Below are positions 1 to 9,661 of a stretch of 64,000 nucleotides of DNA, in pieces (the stretch's first letter is position 1; each line of letters starts with the position of its first letter). Under the pieces are notes generated by a model. The model made no database searches. It was not told the DNA's origin and saw only the letters and a program-made list of their open reading frames with translations. A program made the translations under genes and the position numbers. This DNA is from Hemerocallis citrina (taxonomy: Eukaryota > Streptophyta > Magnoliopsida > Asparagales > Asphodelaceae). The stretch covers positions 113,765,073-113,829,072 of the forward strand of contig CM030363.1 of assembly GCA_017893485.1 (NCBI GenBank), read 5' to 3'.

Positions 1-690
1 TGACGCTATTGTCAGTAATCGAGAAGATTATGAAAGAGCTTTATGTGGAAAAAGATTGATTACCTTGTTATGGTGGGGGGAAGAGGTATTTATAGTCGCT
101 TTAGGGACCCATTTTGAGATAAGAATTTATCTCTACTTTCTGGTGTTTTTGGATAAGATGTAGAGTTTAAATCGTTTTTTAGGACAGATCCGTTTGAATT
201 ACTCTTTATCCATCTGGGTTGGTTTGTAACGGGTTGCTACCCATACCGTTTATGAGTTATTGGGCTTTGAAGAAAGACTTTGTTCCCATTTCAGACCCGT
301 TTGTAGGTGAAATTGCCGTTTTACCCCTGAGAGCTTTAAGATTCGTACCCAATTTGAACGGTCCAGATTTAATCCTATTTTTAGCCATATCAGTATATAT
401 ATTTATTTGTTTGATTTGTTTTTTTTGAAAACTTCTTTTATATATTTTATTTATAGACAATAATTATACTACTGTTAATTTTTTAACGAGATCTTTAATA
501 TGAGACCAATATTGAATTTAGTCCTGATTTGTTTTAAGTGTAGAAATTAATCATACGAATGTGGTACTCTTTTTTCTACGCATTTTTTAACGAGGACATC
601 AATAATTGTATTACCTATTTCTTAGTAAGTGTATTATCTATTGCTAATTAGTTTATTATAACTTTTTAATTAGTTGTATTACCTTTTTAC
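1..690. other. AT-rich stretch without recognised gene
   Basis: No exon, tRNA or transposon terminus is recognisable here. The short ORFs contain no conserved motif and the base composition is AT-rich, as in the introns and intergenic DNA of the rest of the window. It could be an intron of the DUS3-type gene whose last exons follow at 1662. Confidence 0.4.
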
Positions 691-700
691 ATTTAAAAAA

Positions 701-1268
701 CTAGTATTTTTCACGTGCGATGCACGTTTTGATAAGAGTTGGAGGATTGTCACACGCGATTTACGTGTTAAGAAATGGTTTTGGAGTTGGACATGCGTTG
801 CACGTAATTGGTTAAAATATTTTCAAGGAAAAACTACAATTTGTAAGTGCGATGCACATGTTTATAAGTAAAATTTGAGTTGCACGTGCAACATATGTGT
901 ATGTTTAGTGTTAAAAAAATATTGTAAAATTGTTTTGCACTTGCATTGCACGTTTTAAATAGATGGGTTTTTTTATTTGTTTGTTTTTGTTGTAATTAAT
1001 GGGAGAGTTGGAGTTGCATGTGCAATACACGGGTTTGTATGTTGACAACATTTCATCTCCAACTCTCCTAGTATAATATAACTAGTAGTTTACACGTGAG
1101 ATGCACGTCTTAATAAATATAGTTTTTTAAAATAAAAATTTAGACATAATCTAGATTTGAACTTAGAACCTTCTTTATAATAGTTATGCACGTGTATTGC
1201 ACGGGTTGGTAGATTGACAAAACATTTACAAACGACACTAAGGCCTTCTCCCTTAATAATATTAGAGA
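701..1268 (-). mobile_element. Helitron-like mini-element cluster
   Basis: On the minus strand the block 1082-1268 starts with TCTCTAATATTATTAAGGGA and ends with a hairpin (ACGTGCATCTCACGT), eight bases and then CTAG followed by T. This matches the Helitron pattern of a 5' TC, a subterminal 3' hairpin and CTRR inserted in an A/T target. A second hairpin plus CTAG lies at 701-726, so at least two copies are present. The element is about 187 bp, has no coding capacity and recurs at 48.7-49.7 and 53.0-54.0 kb. The class assignment is inference from the termini. Confidence 0.5.
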
Positions 1269-1302
1269 TAGGAGTATTTCAAAGTTTTTTTAGAGAGTTC
1301 GG

Positions 1303-1352
1303 TTCGGTTTTTGGTTGGCTTCTAAATAAACCGAACCGAACAAAAAACCGAA
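1303..1352. repeat. TTCGGTT inverted repeat
   Basis: A short stem-loop in which GTTCGGTTCGGTTTT is followed about 20 bases later by its reverse complement AAAACCGAACCGAAC-like sequence. Similar TTCGGTT-rich DNA lies at 2342-2470. Such sequence is common inside plant hAT-type MITEs, but no terminal repeats or target duplication could be set here. Confidence 0.45.
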
Positions 1353-1386
1353 CTTTTTTTTGGACCAAACAGCATGGCATATGAAG

Positions 1387-2148
1387 CTTTTCAGAGACAA
1401 ATTTTGCTTCATTGCTCTCCAAAGTGTAAACTTCTTATTATGGGTCTCTGAGAAACTTTTCCAACCTGATAAAACTTTTCTGAGAAAGCTTTTCTGAGAC
1501 ATAAACTTCTTATTATGTCTCAGAAAAGTTTACTGACAATATTGTGTTTTAAACTTGAAATATGGATAGAGATTGAGCAAAATTAGTTTCTCCTCAAGGA
1601 TTTAGAGCACTGGTTTTCAGTCATGTAAATTTTTAAGTTACTAATTCATGATTGCTTATAGGTGTGGAGACAACCCGACATTTCTTGTTAGAATGGTTGA
1701 GTTATATGTACAGGTACATTCCTGTTGGTCTGTTGGACATCATTCCTCAGCGGTTGAATTGGAGACTGCCCAGCTATTTTGGCCGCGATGACCTTGAAAC
1801 CCTGATGGCTTCTAATTCTGCTGCTGATTGGGTACTCTCTCTCTCTAAATTTTTAATTCTGAATTCTGAATTAAAGCTGAAACTTGGGTTGGTTTTGATG
1901 TAGATTCGTATTTCTGAAATGTTACTTGGAAAGGTTCCAGAAGGCTTCACTTTTGCACCAAAACATAAATCTAATGCATATGACCAAGCAGAGAATGGTT
2001 GATTTTTGCAGGGAAAAATCATATTCTTTGAGGTGAGAGGCAGTAACACGCCTGTTCCCGTTTTATCAAGTTGGAAAAGTTTCTCAAAGACCCATAATAA
2101 GAAGTTTACACTTTGGAGAGCAATGAAGCAAAATTTGTCTCATAAAAG
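1387..2148. repeat. 85-bp inverted repeat flanking the DUS3 exons
   Basis: The arms 1387-1471 and 2064-2148 are reverse complements with only a few mismatches; they share, for example, CATTGCTCTCCAAAGTGTAA on the left and its complement on the right. The arms enclose the two DUS3 exons. The word GCATGGCATATGAAGC occurs in near-identical direct orientation outside both arms (about 1371 and 2182). They could be two opposite insertions of one short repeat. A folded transcript would pair them across 590 bases. Confidence 0.7.
1662..2002 (+). CDS. tRNA-dihydrouridine synthase (DUS3-like), last two exons
   Basis: Two exons, 1662-1831 and 1904-2002, encode the C-terminus of a DUS3/DUS3L-type tRNA-dihydrouridine synthase, a flavoenzyme that reduces a uridine in tRNA. 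The first exon follows an ATAG acceptor and encodes [10 protein letters not shown], then RYIPVGLLD and [11 protein letters not shown], ending in ADW before a GTACTC donor. The second follows a TGTAG acceptor and encodes [20 protein letters not shown] and ends [13 protein letters not shown]. Both are open and the phase is kept. This is the family's characteristic tail beyond the TIM barrel. Upstream exons carrying the barrel and FMN site are not in the window, so the gene is either cut by the window edge or truncated by the repeats at 700-1270. The gene name rests on recalled family sequence. Confidence 0.75.
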
Positions 2149-2341
2149 TTTACACTTTTTTTGGACCCTGCACCTCCTCATCATGGCATATGAAGCCTAA
2201 CAAACAGCTGAACTGTCGAGAGCTCTAGATGATCAGCATCAAACAGTTAAAGGTGGCATCTTTTGTTTTATTTTTTGTTTCTTTATTATATATTCTTCTA
2301 ATTCTTCTTTTTTTTAAGAGAAAAATGTATGCAAAGCTAAA

Positions 2342-2470
2342 AATTTCGGTTAGTTCGGTTATTAACCGAACCGAACCGATAAAATTCGGTTCGGTTCAAA
2401 CCAAATTTTATCAGTTTCGGTTCCGATTTCGGTTTCAAATATACCAAACCGAAACCCCAATTGAAACCCA
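2342..2470. repeat. CCGAAC/TTCGGTT low-complexity block
   Basis: Alternating GGTTCGGTT and AACCGAACC words form several overlapping short palindromes just upstream of the CPN60 start. The block resembles the interior of plant hAT-type MITEs but no terminal inverted repeats were found. Confidence 0.4.
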
Positions 2471-2592
2471 AATTAAAATGGCATATTCCAAAAATTATGC
2501 CAAAATGGAACAAAATGGGGATGGGGATGGGGTTCCATTGGCCTTGCTCTAAGTCCAACGATCTCATCTGTCTAAGTTCCATATCATCCATC

Positions 2593-2986
2593 ATGTATCG
2601 CGCTGCCGCTAGCCTCGCCTCCAAAGCCAGGTGAGATTTTGGCTCAGTGTATATCCTTTTGTTGGATTTTGGAGTTAAGGCTATGATTCTCATTCTTCGA
2701 TTTTTTTTTTCTTTCTTTCTTTCTGTGATTTGTAGGGCTTCTGCCAGCACTAGCGGAAGACAGGCGAGGATCGGAATCTTCAATTTTATTTTTGTTTGAA
2801 TTTTTTGGTTGATTTTTGGTGAGTTTGGATTTTTTATTTGAGTGATGTGATTGTGTAATGGTGTACTGGATCGGAAGTAGGCTGGGAGGGACCAGAAACT
2901 ATGCGGCAAAAGACATCATATTTGGAGTTGAAGCTAGGGGAGTCGAGGAGCTCGCGGATGCTGTCAAGGTCACTATGGGACCAAAG
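2593..2986 (+). pseudogene. HSP60: HSP60 pseudogene exons 1-3
   Basis: Exon 1 (2593-2630) encodes the presequence start MYRAAASLASKA and ends at a GTGAG donor. Exon 2 (from 2736, after a TGTAG acceptor) continues RASASTSGRQA, but its donor is not a clean GT. Exon 3 (about 2870-2986) encodes IGSRLGGTRNYAAKDI, then FGVEAR and GVEELADAVKVTMGPK before a GTATAA donor. Family members have about five residues (ALMLK-type) between EAR and GVE; these are missing, an in-frame 15-base loss in the equatorial domain. No AG acceptor is visible right before exon 3, so splicing there may also be damaged. Confidence 0.8.
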
Positions 2987-3158
2987 GTATAATCTATTCT
3001 TGCTTTCTCTAGGACTTGTTTCCAAAATCTTTGGAAATGATTATAATTTCTTGAATTTAATGTGCTCACTAGCATTGCATTTTTTAGTATTGAGTTGTTG
3101 TTGTTGTTGTTGTTGTAATTGGTATACTAATTGCATGAATGCGTTTTGAATTTTCAAG

Positions 3159-3264
3159 GGTCGGAATGTTGTTCTGGAGCAAAGTTTTGGTGCACCAAAA
3201 GTTACGAAGGACGGTGTCACAGGTTGCTAATGCGACTATGCGACTAATGATGTAGCCGGTGATG
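3159..3264 (+). pseudogene. HSP60: HSP60 pseudogene exon 4, frameshifted
   Basis: After a TTTTCAAG acceptor the exon encodes GRNVVLEQSFGAPKVTKDGV, which contains the conserved chaperonin KDGVT segment. The reading frame then meets TAA at 3228-3230. Comparison with the family shows that the stretch following DGVT (about 20 codons) is lost and that TATGCGAC is duplicated within the following VANATNDVAGDG segment. The exon ends GATG before a GTTAG donor, the normal intron position in this family, so the exon borders survive although the frame is lost. Confidence 0.8.
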
Positions 3265-4075
3265 GTTAGTTTCCTCACTCAAATATTGAATTGTGAAGAA
3301 CATTTAACTTGAGCTTCTGTTTGGTATTGCTATTGCTGTGAACTAAAAGTGCTTTTGCTGAGAAGGGCAAGTGCCTATTTGAAAGAATTATGTTTAATTT
3401 AAAATTTTGTTCAGTAAGTAAAAATCATTTTTTGAAAAGCTAAATGCACCATTGTAGGTGCTATGAGAAAAATGGTAAAAATAGTAGTTTTATAAAAAGT
3501 AATTTTCATTAATCGTGTGTCACAATATCAAATATGAAGATTCTTTTAATGTAACTTGCTTATCAGATTCGGTTAACCTGTTTGAGTTTAATTATAAGAT
3601 TTTTTTTGTTATATTATGCTATTGTTGATTCTGCTGCAGCTGCTTTTTCTCCTTTTCCTCATTTGTGTTGGTCTGCTATTCTGTTGCTTTCTTCATTCTC
3701 TGATTTCTTCACTCAACTTCCTTCTCCTTTGCTCTCTCTGTTCTTCTTTTGTTTAGTCCTCTTTTTTCCTTTGATTTTGTTAATTTGTCTGAACAAAGCA
3801 AGCTGAGTTTCTGCGGTTTCTCGAATCCCCTCTACTAGCTGATTGCCTTTGCATATGTTGTACAATTTCTTTGTATGCCTTGAATTCTTCTGTTTATCTT
3901 GGGGACAATGGGCCATTGTCCTTTTCTGGGTGACTTCTCTTGTGCTCTGAGAATTAATATTTACAAAGTGTCTTTCTAATAGTTTATTTTTCTCTACTTG
4001 ATTCATTTCTCATGCCACTGCACTCTTAATGTCATAAAATGGTAGATTTGTTGTGTATTCTCCGAAAGTTTGTTA
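3265..4075 (+). other. HSP60 intron 4, left part; no gene
   Basis: T-rich intron sequence between exon 4 and the LINE inserted at 4076. No exon or transposon end was recognised. The intron resumes at about 7498 and ends at the TACAG acceptor before exon 5. Confidence 0.5.
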
Positions 4076-5119
4076 TTTTTTTTTTTGATCGATCGGATAG
4101 AGTCTTGCGACTCCAGCCATAAAAAAATATATTAATAAAGAAATAAACGTACAATTTTACAAGATGTAAAAAGCAATCCACAGAAGAAACTCCAAAGAAT
4201 AAACACAACAACAACCAGAAGAACAAGCAAGAGTAACAAAATAAGACACCGACATATAAACCACACTAGAAGAAGGGGAAGCTTCAGGAGCCCACCGAAG
4301 ACAATCCAGAACCACCGTAATAACCGCCGAGCAGGGGAGTACGGTAGATACACCGGCATCTGGTCGAAGAAAAGGGGGGGCTACACTCGAACAATGAGAG
4401 CACTAGCTGCAATGAGAACACCGGAAAGGCAGAGTGGCCAGAAATCTATCGCAGCACAAAGAGCGCTCAGCACTGATGAACACCTCCAAAACGGATCCAT
4501 CTAAAGCATACTTCACACAGAGAGGGCAGGCAATCACCTCCCTAGAAGGGATCACCAGCTGTACCACCTCAAAAAGAAATCAAGGAATCTAACAAAGGAT
4601 CAGTAAATACAGATCACCCTTAAGCCATGGCTCAACCAACTCAATCCCCATGAATCAGCCAAAGAACAATAAAAAGGGAAAATTGCTTAAATGAGAAGTC
4701 AAGTTTAAAAAAGTAATATAAAGAGTAATAGCATCTAGCTTAAAAAGCATTCATAACAACCAGTAATAGCAAGCTTAAAAGCGCTGACATCAAACAGCAA
4801 AATTAACACCCAAAGTAAGCTGTAGCAAGGCTTAAACCACAGAGGCCTCAGACAATCCAAAAGGATTAAAACAGAGTAAAACTAAGGAAACAAAGTCACC
4901 GCAAATAAGGCAGCAATCAGCTTAGCAACCAGTAGTCACAACCAAAACAGATAGAGAGAGGGACAGTGGAAGTTAAGGTCCCAGCCAGTCTCAAAAAATT
5001 CCAGCACCTCTAAAACGAAGACAGAAAAAGGTGCCGATCAAAAAACACCAAAATGCCATCGATACCTCAAGGTGGGGTACCGCCCTGCAAAGAAGGGAAG
5101 AAAAGGAAAAAAATACCAG

Positions 5120-5172
5120 GGTAAGAATGCTAATTATTTTTTTGAGGAAACGGATAGGTAAGAATGCTAATT
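5120..5172 (-). mobile_element. 21-bp retroposed scrap with 16-bp duplication
   Basis: GGTAAGAATGCTAATT occurs at 5120-5135 and again at 5157-5172. Between them lie 21 bases, an A plus seven T followed by GAGGAAACGGATA. A T-run next to a perfect 16-bp direct repeat is what a LINE-made insertion looks like when almost the whole element has been lost by 5' truncation; on the minus strand it is a short 3' end plus poly-A. It lies in the 3' UTR of the LINE at 4076-7497. The same arrangement recurs at 27746-27791. Confidence 0.6.
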
Positions 5173-5173
5173 G

Positions 5174-7497
5174 TTAAAAGTGCGGAATTAATGCATGAAG
5201 ATTGCTAAGACAAGACATTAACTCGTCTAATCTAATATGCGCCATAGGGTTAATGGCTCTGGAATTAGCTTCTGAGCCCCAAAGTTTAAACAGGAATAAG
5301 AAGTTATCTATAAGCGCCGAAGGAGGGGAGACTTGGTGCTGGAACAATCTCTTGTTCCTTTCCTTCCAAATCACCCAAATGATAATTTGAACCGATAAAT
5401 TCCACGCACTTTGAAAGGATGCTGTAGACACCTTAATGGTCCAACAGGAGGCTAAAGAAGAGGGAAGGGAGCCAGTGTCCCACGCCAAAGTGCAAATCTT
5501 CCACAACGGGATGATCATCGGGCAAAGGAGAAAGAGATGATTAACATCTTCCGATTGACAGGCACATAGAGGGCAGAGCTGTCACCATGCTAAGTTCCTT
5601 TTATTAAGATTTTCAACAGTGAGAAATTTGTTGTGGAAAGCAAGCCACGAGGTGATTTTCACCTTGAGGGGAGCGCATGAGCCCCAAACAAAACTAGCGA
5701 ACGGGGAAGGAATGCCTCGAGAGTTAAGAAAGACGTAAAATGATTTAACAGAAAATAAACCAGAGGTGGACCATCGCCAAGCGATCCCCTCAATTGGCTT
5801 CCACTCAAAGTTATTGAGAGTTGAGATGAGATCATTGAAGTCATTAACAAGAGAAGGCGGGAGAACAATCGTGAAAGGGATCACCCATTGTCTAATGTTA
5901 CCCGTCAACATGAAGGAATCAGCTACCGAAGCTGTAGGATTGACTGCTAGTTGAAATAAAGAGGGAAAGGCGGAGGAAAGAGAGATGTTACCGATCCAAA
6001 GATCAGACCAAAGTTTAGCTCTAGACCCATCTGCACAGGTCTGGGAAATACTGCACCGAAAGGCCGGTGCAGCCTTCCAAACGCCTTTCCAGAAAGGTGA
6101 GGCACGGCGATTAATAGTGGTTGGGAAGTCCCACCACGAGCTGGTGTGAGATGGATAACCTTTAATGCACTGAATCCAAGGAAGGTGATCGAGATGATGG
6201 AATCTCCATAACCATTTACCCAATAGGGCAAGGTTGTGGTCCCTAAGATCCAGAACTCCAAGACCACCTTCCACTTTGGAAGTACACACCATCTTCCAAT
6301 GGCAAAGGTGAGATCCTGGTTTAAAAGAAGAGGACCCAGACCAGAAGAAGTTACTTCTGATTTGGTCTATTCTCTTGATAACCCAGGAGGGGATAAAGTA
6401 GAAAGACATCAAGAACTGTGGCATGGCAGATAATACAGAGTTGAGAAGGATCAATCTGCCACCACGAGATAAACACTTACCAGCCCAAACATTGAGCCTG
6501 GCCTCCACTCTGTCAATTAAAAACATGGAAACCAGTCCGTCCGATGCAGTTAGCCCCAACGGAGGGGAATGCCTAAGTAAGTAATAGGAAAAGAAGCGAT
6601 AGGACAATTAAAAAAATTGGATACCATAAGTTGACGGTTGGGATTACCTCCCAACCAGAGAACAGAGGATTTTTGAAAATTGATGGAAAGACCTGAGGCC
6701 AGCTCAAAGCAGTAGAGGAGAAGTTTGAGATTACGCATGGAGTGGGAGTTAGGCTTAGTAAAAATAATAGTGTCGTCTGCGTATTGCAGATTAAGCACAC
6801 CTTGAAAGGAGGGGGAGTGCCCTAGTCCCTCGATCAATTGCGAGTTCCAAGCATGCTTAAGAAGCTTGGTAAAAACTACGGCGACTAGAGAAAAGAGAAG
6901 AGAGGAGAGAGGGTCTCCTTGTCTCAGGCCACGCGTGATTTTGAACTTGTGACCTTCCGACCCATTGATAAAAATCGAGGACGTACCGGAAAACAAGCTG
7001 GATTTAATCCAAGCAATCCATTTGGGACCAAAGCCCCGGAAAATGAGAATGTCCAGAAGGAAGTCCCAGTTAACGTTATCATACGCTTTTTGGAAATCAA
7101 GTTTGAGGAGAATGCCTTCAGATCGAGATCTATGGCATTGAAAGATGATTTCCTGGGCTGAAGCCACACTGTCAAGGATGCAGCGGTCCTTGATGAACCC
7201 GGATTGGGCTGAATTAATCAAAGGGGATATGATCAGACTCAATCTAGTCGAAAGGACTTTCATAATAATTTTGAAGGAGGTGTTAATCAGACTGATAGGT
7301 CTGAAGTCAGACAACAAGTTAGCTCCAGTTAACTTGGGAATGAGCACAATGTGCGCATAATTGATACGATCGAAAGAGAAACATCCCTGATGTAATTCCC
7401 GAAACATTTTGAAGAGATCGTCCTTGAGCCAGTCCCAAAATTTTTGAAAGAAGAAAGCAGGGAAACCGTCCGGTCCCGGTTGTTGGGCCGATTTTCC
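5174..7497 (-). pseudogene. LINE ORF2 C-terminal part: RT and zf-RVT
   Basis: From 7497 downward the translation gives [15 protein letters not shown] (RT start), LIPKL, DFRPISLINTSFKIIMKVL, LLKLDFQKAYDNVNW, RGLRQGDPLSSLLFSL and the catalytic LQYADDTIIF. A frameshift near 6550-6600 moves the frame. The continuation has YFIPSWVIKRIDQIRSNFFW, GGLGVLDLRDHNLALLGKW and a C-terminal zinc-binding RT-associated region reaching about 5582. A further open piece (5518-5174, WKERNKRLF) is the last part. The polymerase aspartates are intact, but the frameshift and missing N-terminus make the copy dead. Confidence 0.85.
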
Positions 7498-7517
7498 TCT
7501 ATACTTATTTTGTACAG

Positions 7518-7693
7518 GTACAACTTGTGCTACTGTGCTCACAAAAGCCATATTTGCTGAAGGGTGCAAGTCAGTGGCAGCAGGGATGAATGCAATGGAT
7601 CCAAGGCGTGGTATATCAGTGGCAGTTGATTCTGTTGTAACTAATCTCAAGAGTAGGGCCAAAATGATCAGCACGTCAGAGGAGATTGCCCAA
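7518..7693 (+). pseudogene. HSP60: HSP60 pseudogene exon 5
   Basis: The exon follows a TGTACAG acceptor and encodes [47 protein letters not shown] and TSEEIAQ before a GTAGTT donor. It covers the nucleotide-proximal equatorial helices of the chaperonin. The exon is open and closely follows the family, so it decayed less than exon 4. Confidence 0.85.
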
Positions 7694-7721
7694 GTAGTTA
7701 AAAAGTTCCTTACTGCCTTCA

Positions 7722-8715
7722 GATCATCTGTATTCGTTTGCCAAATATGCATAATGGCTCAAAACGGCACTGCAGTCATTGGCCAAATATGCATATTATG
7801 CATATTTCGATACATTCGATTGCCATAAATAAGAGTAGATTTGAAATTTATTCATATATGAGAGACGGTACTCGAAGTGTCGTCCAACAAAAAAAATTAA
7901 TTTTTTTATCGTCCGACGACACTTCAAGTGCCGTCGCTTGGAAAAAAAATAATTTTTTCAATTAAAAAACTCCCAAAAATAGCAAAAACTCTCAGACAGC
8001 ACTTCAAGTGCCGTCCCTTGGCCCCCCTTTTGTCGGACGGCACTTCATGTGCCGTCCGGACTTTTTTGCAAATTTATATTTTTTTTGCAATTTTGTAATT
8101 TTTTTTGTAAATTCTGAAATGATTTTGTAAATTTTTGTAGTTTTTTCGTAATTTTTGAAATGTTTTTGTAATTTTTTATATTTTTTTGTAATTTTTTATT
8201 TGCACCTTGAGGGCAAATTTTTCCATCTATGTCGGACGGCACTTCCTGTGCCGTCCGGCGTTTTTTGCAATTTTGTATTTGTTTTTTGCAATTTTTGAAA
8301 TATTTTTGTAATTTTTTGTATTTTTTAGTAAATTCTGAAATATTTTTGTAATTTTTTGTAATTTTTTCGTAATTTCTGAAATATTTTTGTAATTTTTTAT
8401 ATATTTTTTAAAATTTTTATTTGCACTTTTGAGGTCAAATTTTTTCCATCTATGCCGGACGGCACTTCAAGTGTCGTCCCTCCCTTCCGCTTTAAATTTT
8501 TTTTGTTTTTTATTTCTCCGACGGCAATTCGAGTGCCGTCGCTCCAATTAAATTTTTTAAAATTTTTTTTTTCACTCCGACGGCACATGAGCCGTCGCTT
8601 ATTATTTTAATCTAAAAAGTTAAAAAATAGCTTTTAACGACTGCAGCAAAACTTCGATTGCTATTTTCATTTATGCATATATGCATATTTTTTTCTCAAA
8701 CGACTACAGATGCTC
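7722..8715. mobile_element. Harbinger-like non-autonomous element (copy 1)
   Basis: The termini GATCATCTGTATTCGTTTG and its near reverse complement ending GACTACAGATGCTC are flanked on both sides by TCA, a 3-bp duplication as in PIF/Harbinger elements. The 994-bp interior has no coding capacity. ATGCAT-rich sequence lies at both ends, and the middle has long A/T runs punctuated by about eight hyphenated palindromes of the form GACGGCACTT-x-AAGTGCCGTC. The element lies in HSP60 intron 5. A second copy is at 50542-51568. Confidence 0.7.
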
Positions 8716-8867
8716 TCAGAAGTCTTTATGTTTTTTTCCTGTTCAGTGCGACGTTCAAATGTTTAATGTTGTATTTATTTTATCTGTACATTAGTAAAGT
8801 GGGTAAATGTAAATGCTTTTTCTTCGTGGACTGTAATTCACTTTCGGTTCTGTGCTCTTTTTTCCAG

Positions 8868-8963
8868 GTTGGCACAATATTTGCTAATGGGGAAAGAGAA
8901 ATTGGTGAGCTTATTGCAAAAGCAATGGAAAAAGTGGGAAAGGAGGGTGTCATCACCATTCAA
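8868..8963 (+). pseudogene. HSP60: HSP60 pseudogene exon 6
   Basis: After a TTTTTCCAG acceptor the exon encodes [20 protein letters not shown] and [12 protein letters not shown], then a GTAAGT donor. It is intact and matches the chaperonin intermediate/apical boundary. The next expected exon (DGKTL-type) is not found anywhere downstream. Confidence 0.85.
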
Positions 8964-9661
8964 GTAAGTTCTATTATATAGAAAGCATGTTTGTATAGCT
9001 GGTGAGCCACCATTGACTTTTGTCGCAAGTGTTGTCCTCCTTGAGATTGGAATTTGTCCATATACCCACAATTTATAGCTTTATTATCGGAAAAGTGCTT
9101 CACTTCCTATTTTTTCCTTTACAATTAATTGTCCTTCACAATGTTACCTTGTTTGTTGTTTATTCATGGTTTGTCCTTCACAATGTTACCTTGAGCAATA
9201 GGTGGACAGAGGGGGGTAGGATGAGTTGGGAGATTTAAGATGATCCTTTGAGTTTTATGTGAAAATTAATACATAAAATTATTTGTTAACTGGATTTCTA
9301 AATATAGGAGTGATAATCTAAATAAACTGAATAACGAGTTTACAATATTTTGAAGAGAAGTTAATGAGTTTTTTTTTTGAAGGAAAAGGTGGAATAACGC
9401 CACCCTGTTTCATTAATAAGAAGTTAATAAAACAAACCCGGTGTACCGGAAGAATACAAAAGTACAGTGCAGGAAATAAAACATAATCCCCCAACAAAAT
9501 CCTGGGGGGTGGGTGTAATCATCCATACATCATACAACCAAAAGTACAATAGGTCGATACAAAATACCAAGTAGCAGAGACTGCGGTTAAAGAAACTCTG
9601 ATGAGCATGGAGAGCGCCAATCCCTCAGTCCAGTGTGGGCCCAAACTCTACCTCCTCATCA

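Larger units (their letters stand above)
4076..7497 (-). mobile_element. 5'-truncated L1-type LINE in HSP60 intron 4
   Basis: The minus strand carries the C-terminal part of a LINE ORF2, a 3' UTR of about 1.1 kb and a poly-A tail seen as eleven T at 4076-4086. Next to the tail lies a CTTTATTAATATATTTTTTT-type run common at plant L1 3' ends. The element starts within the RT domain at about 7497, so ORF1, endonuclease and the RT N-terminus are missing, the usual 5' truncation of LINE insertions. It splits HSP60 exon 4 from exon 5. A clear target-site duplication was not found; only a short TTATTTT match is present at the two ends. Confidence 0.8.

Noticed and set aside
4076..7497. A clear target-site duplication for the first LINE
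   Set aside because: Only a 7-base TTATTTT match occurs at the two ends, too short and too simple in AT-rich DNA to be relied on.
7498..7752. Minus-strand ORF continuing the LINE RT through 7752
   Set aside because: The part above about 7497 is the antisense of HSP60 exon 5 and intron; the open frame there is accidental and not LINE sequence.
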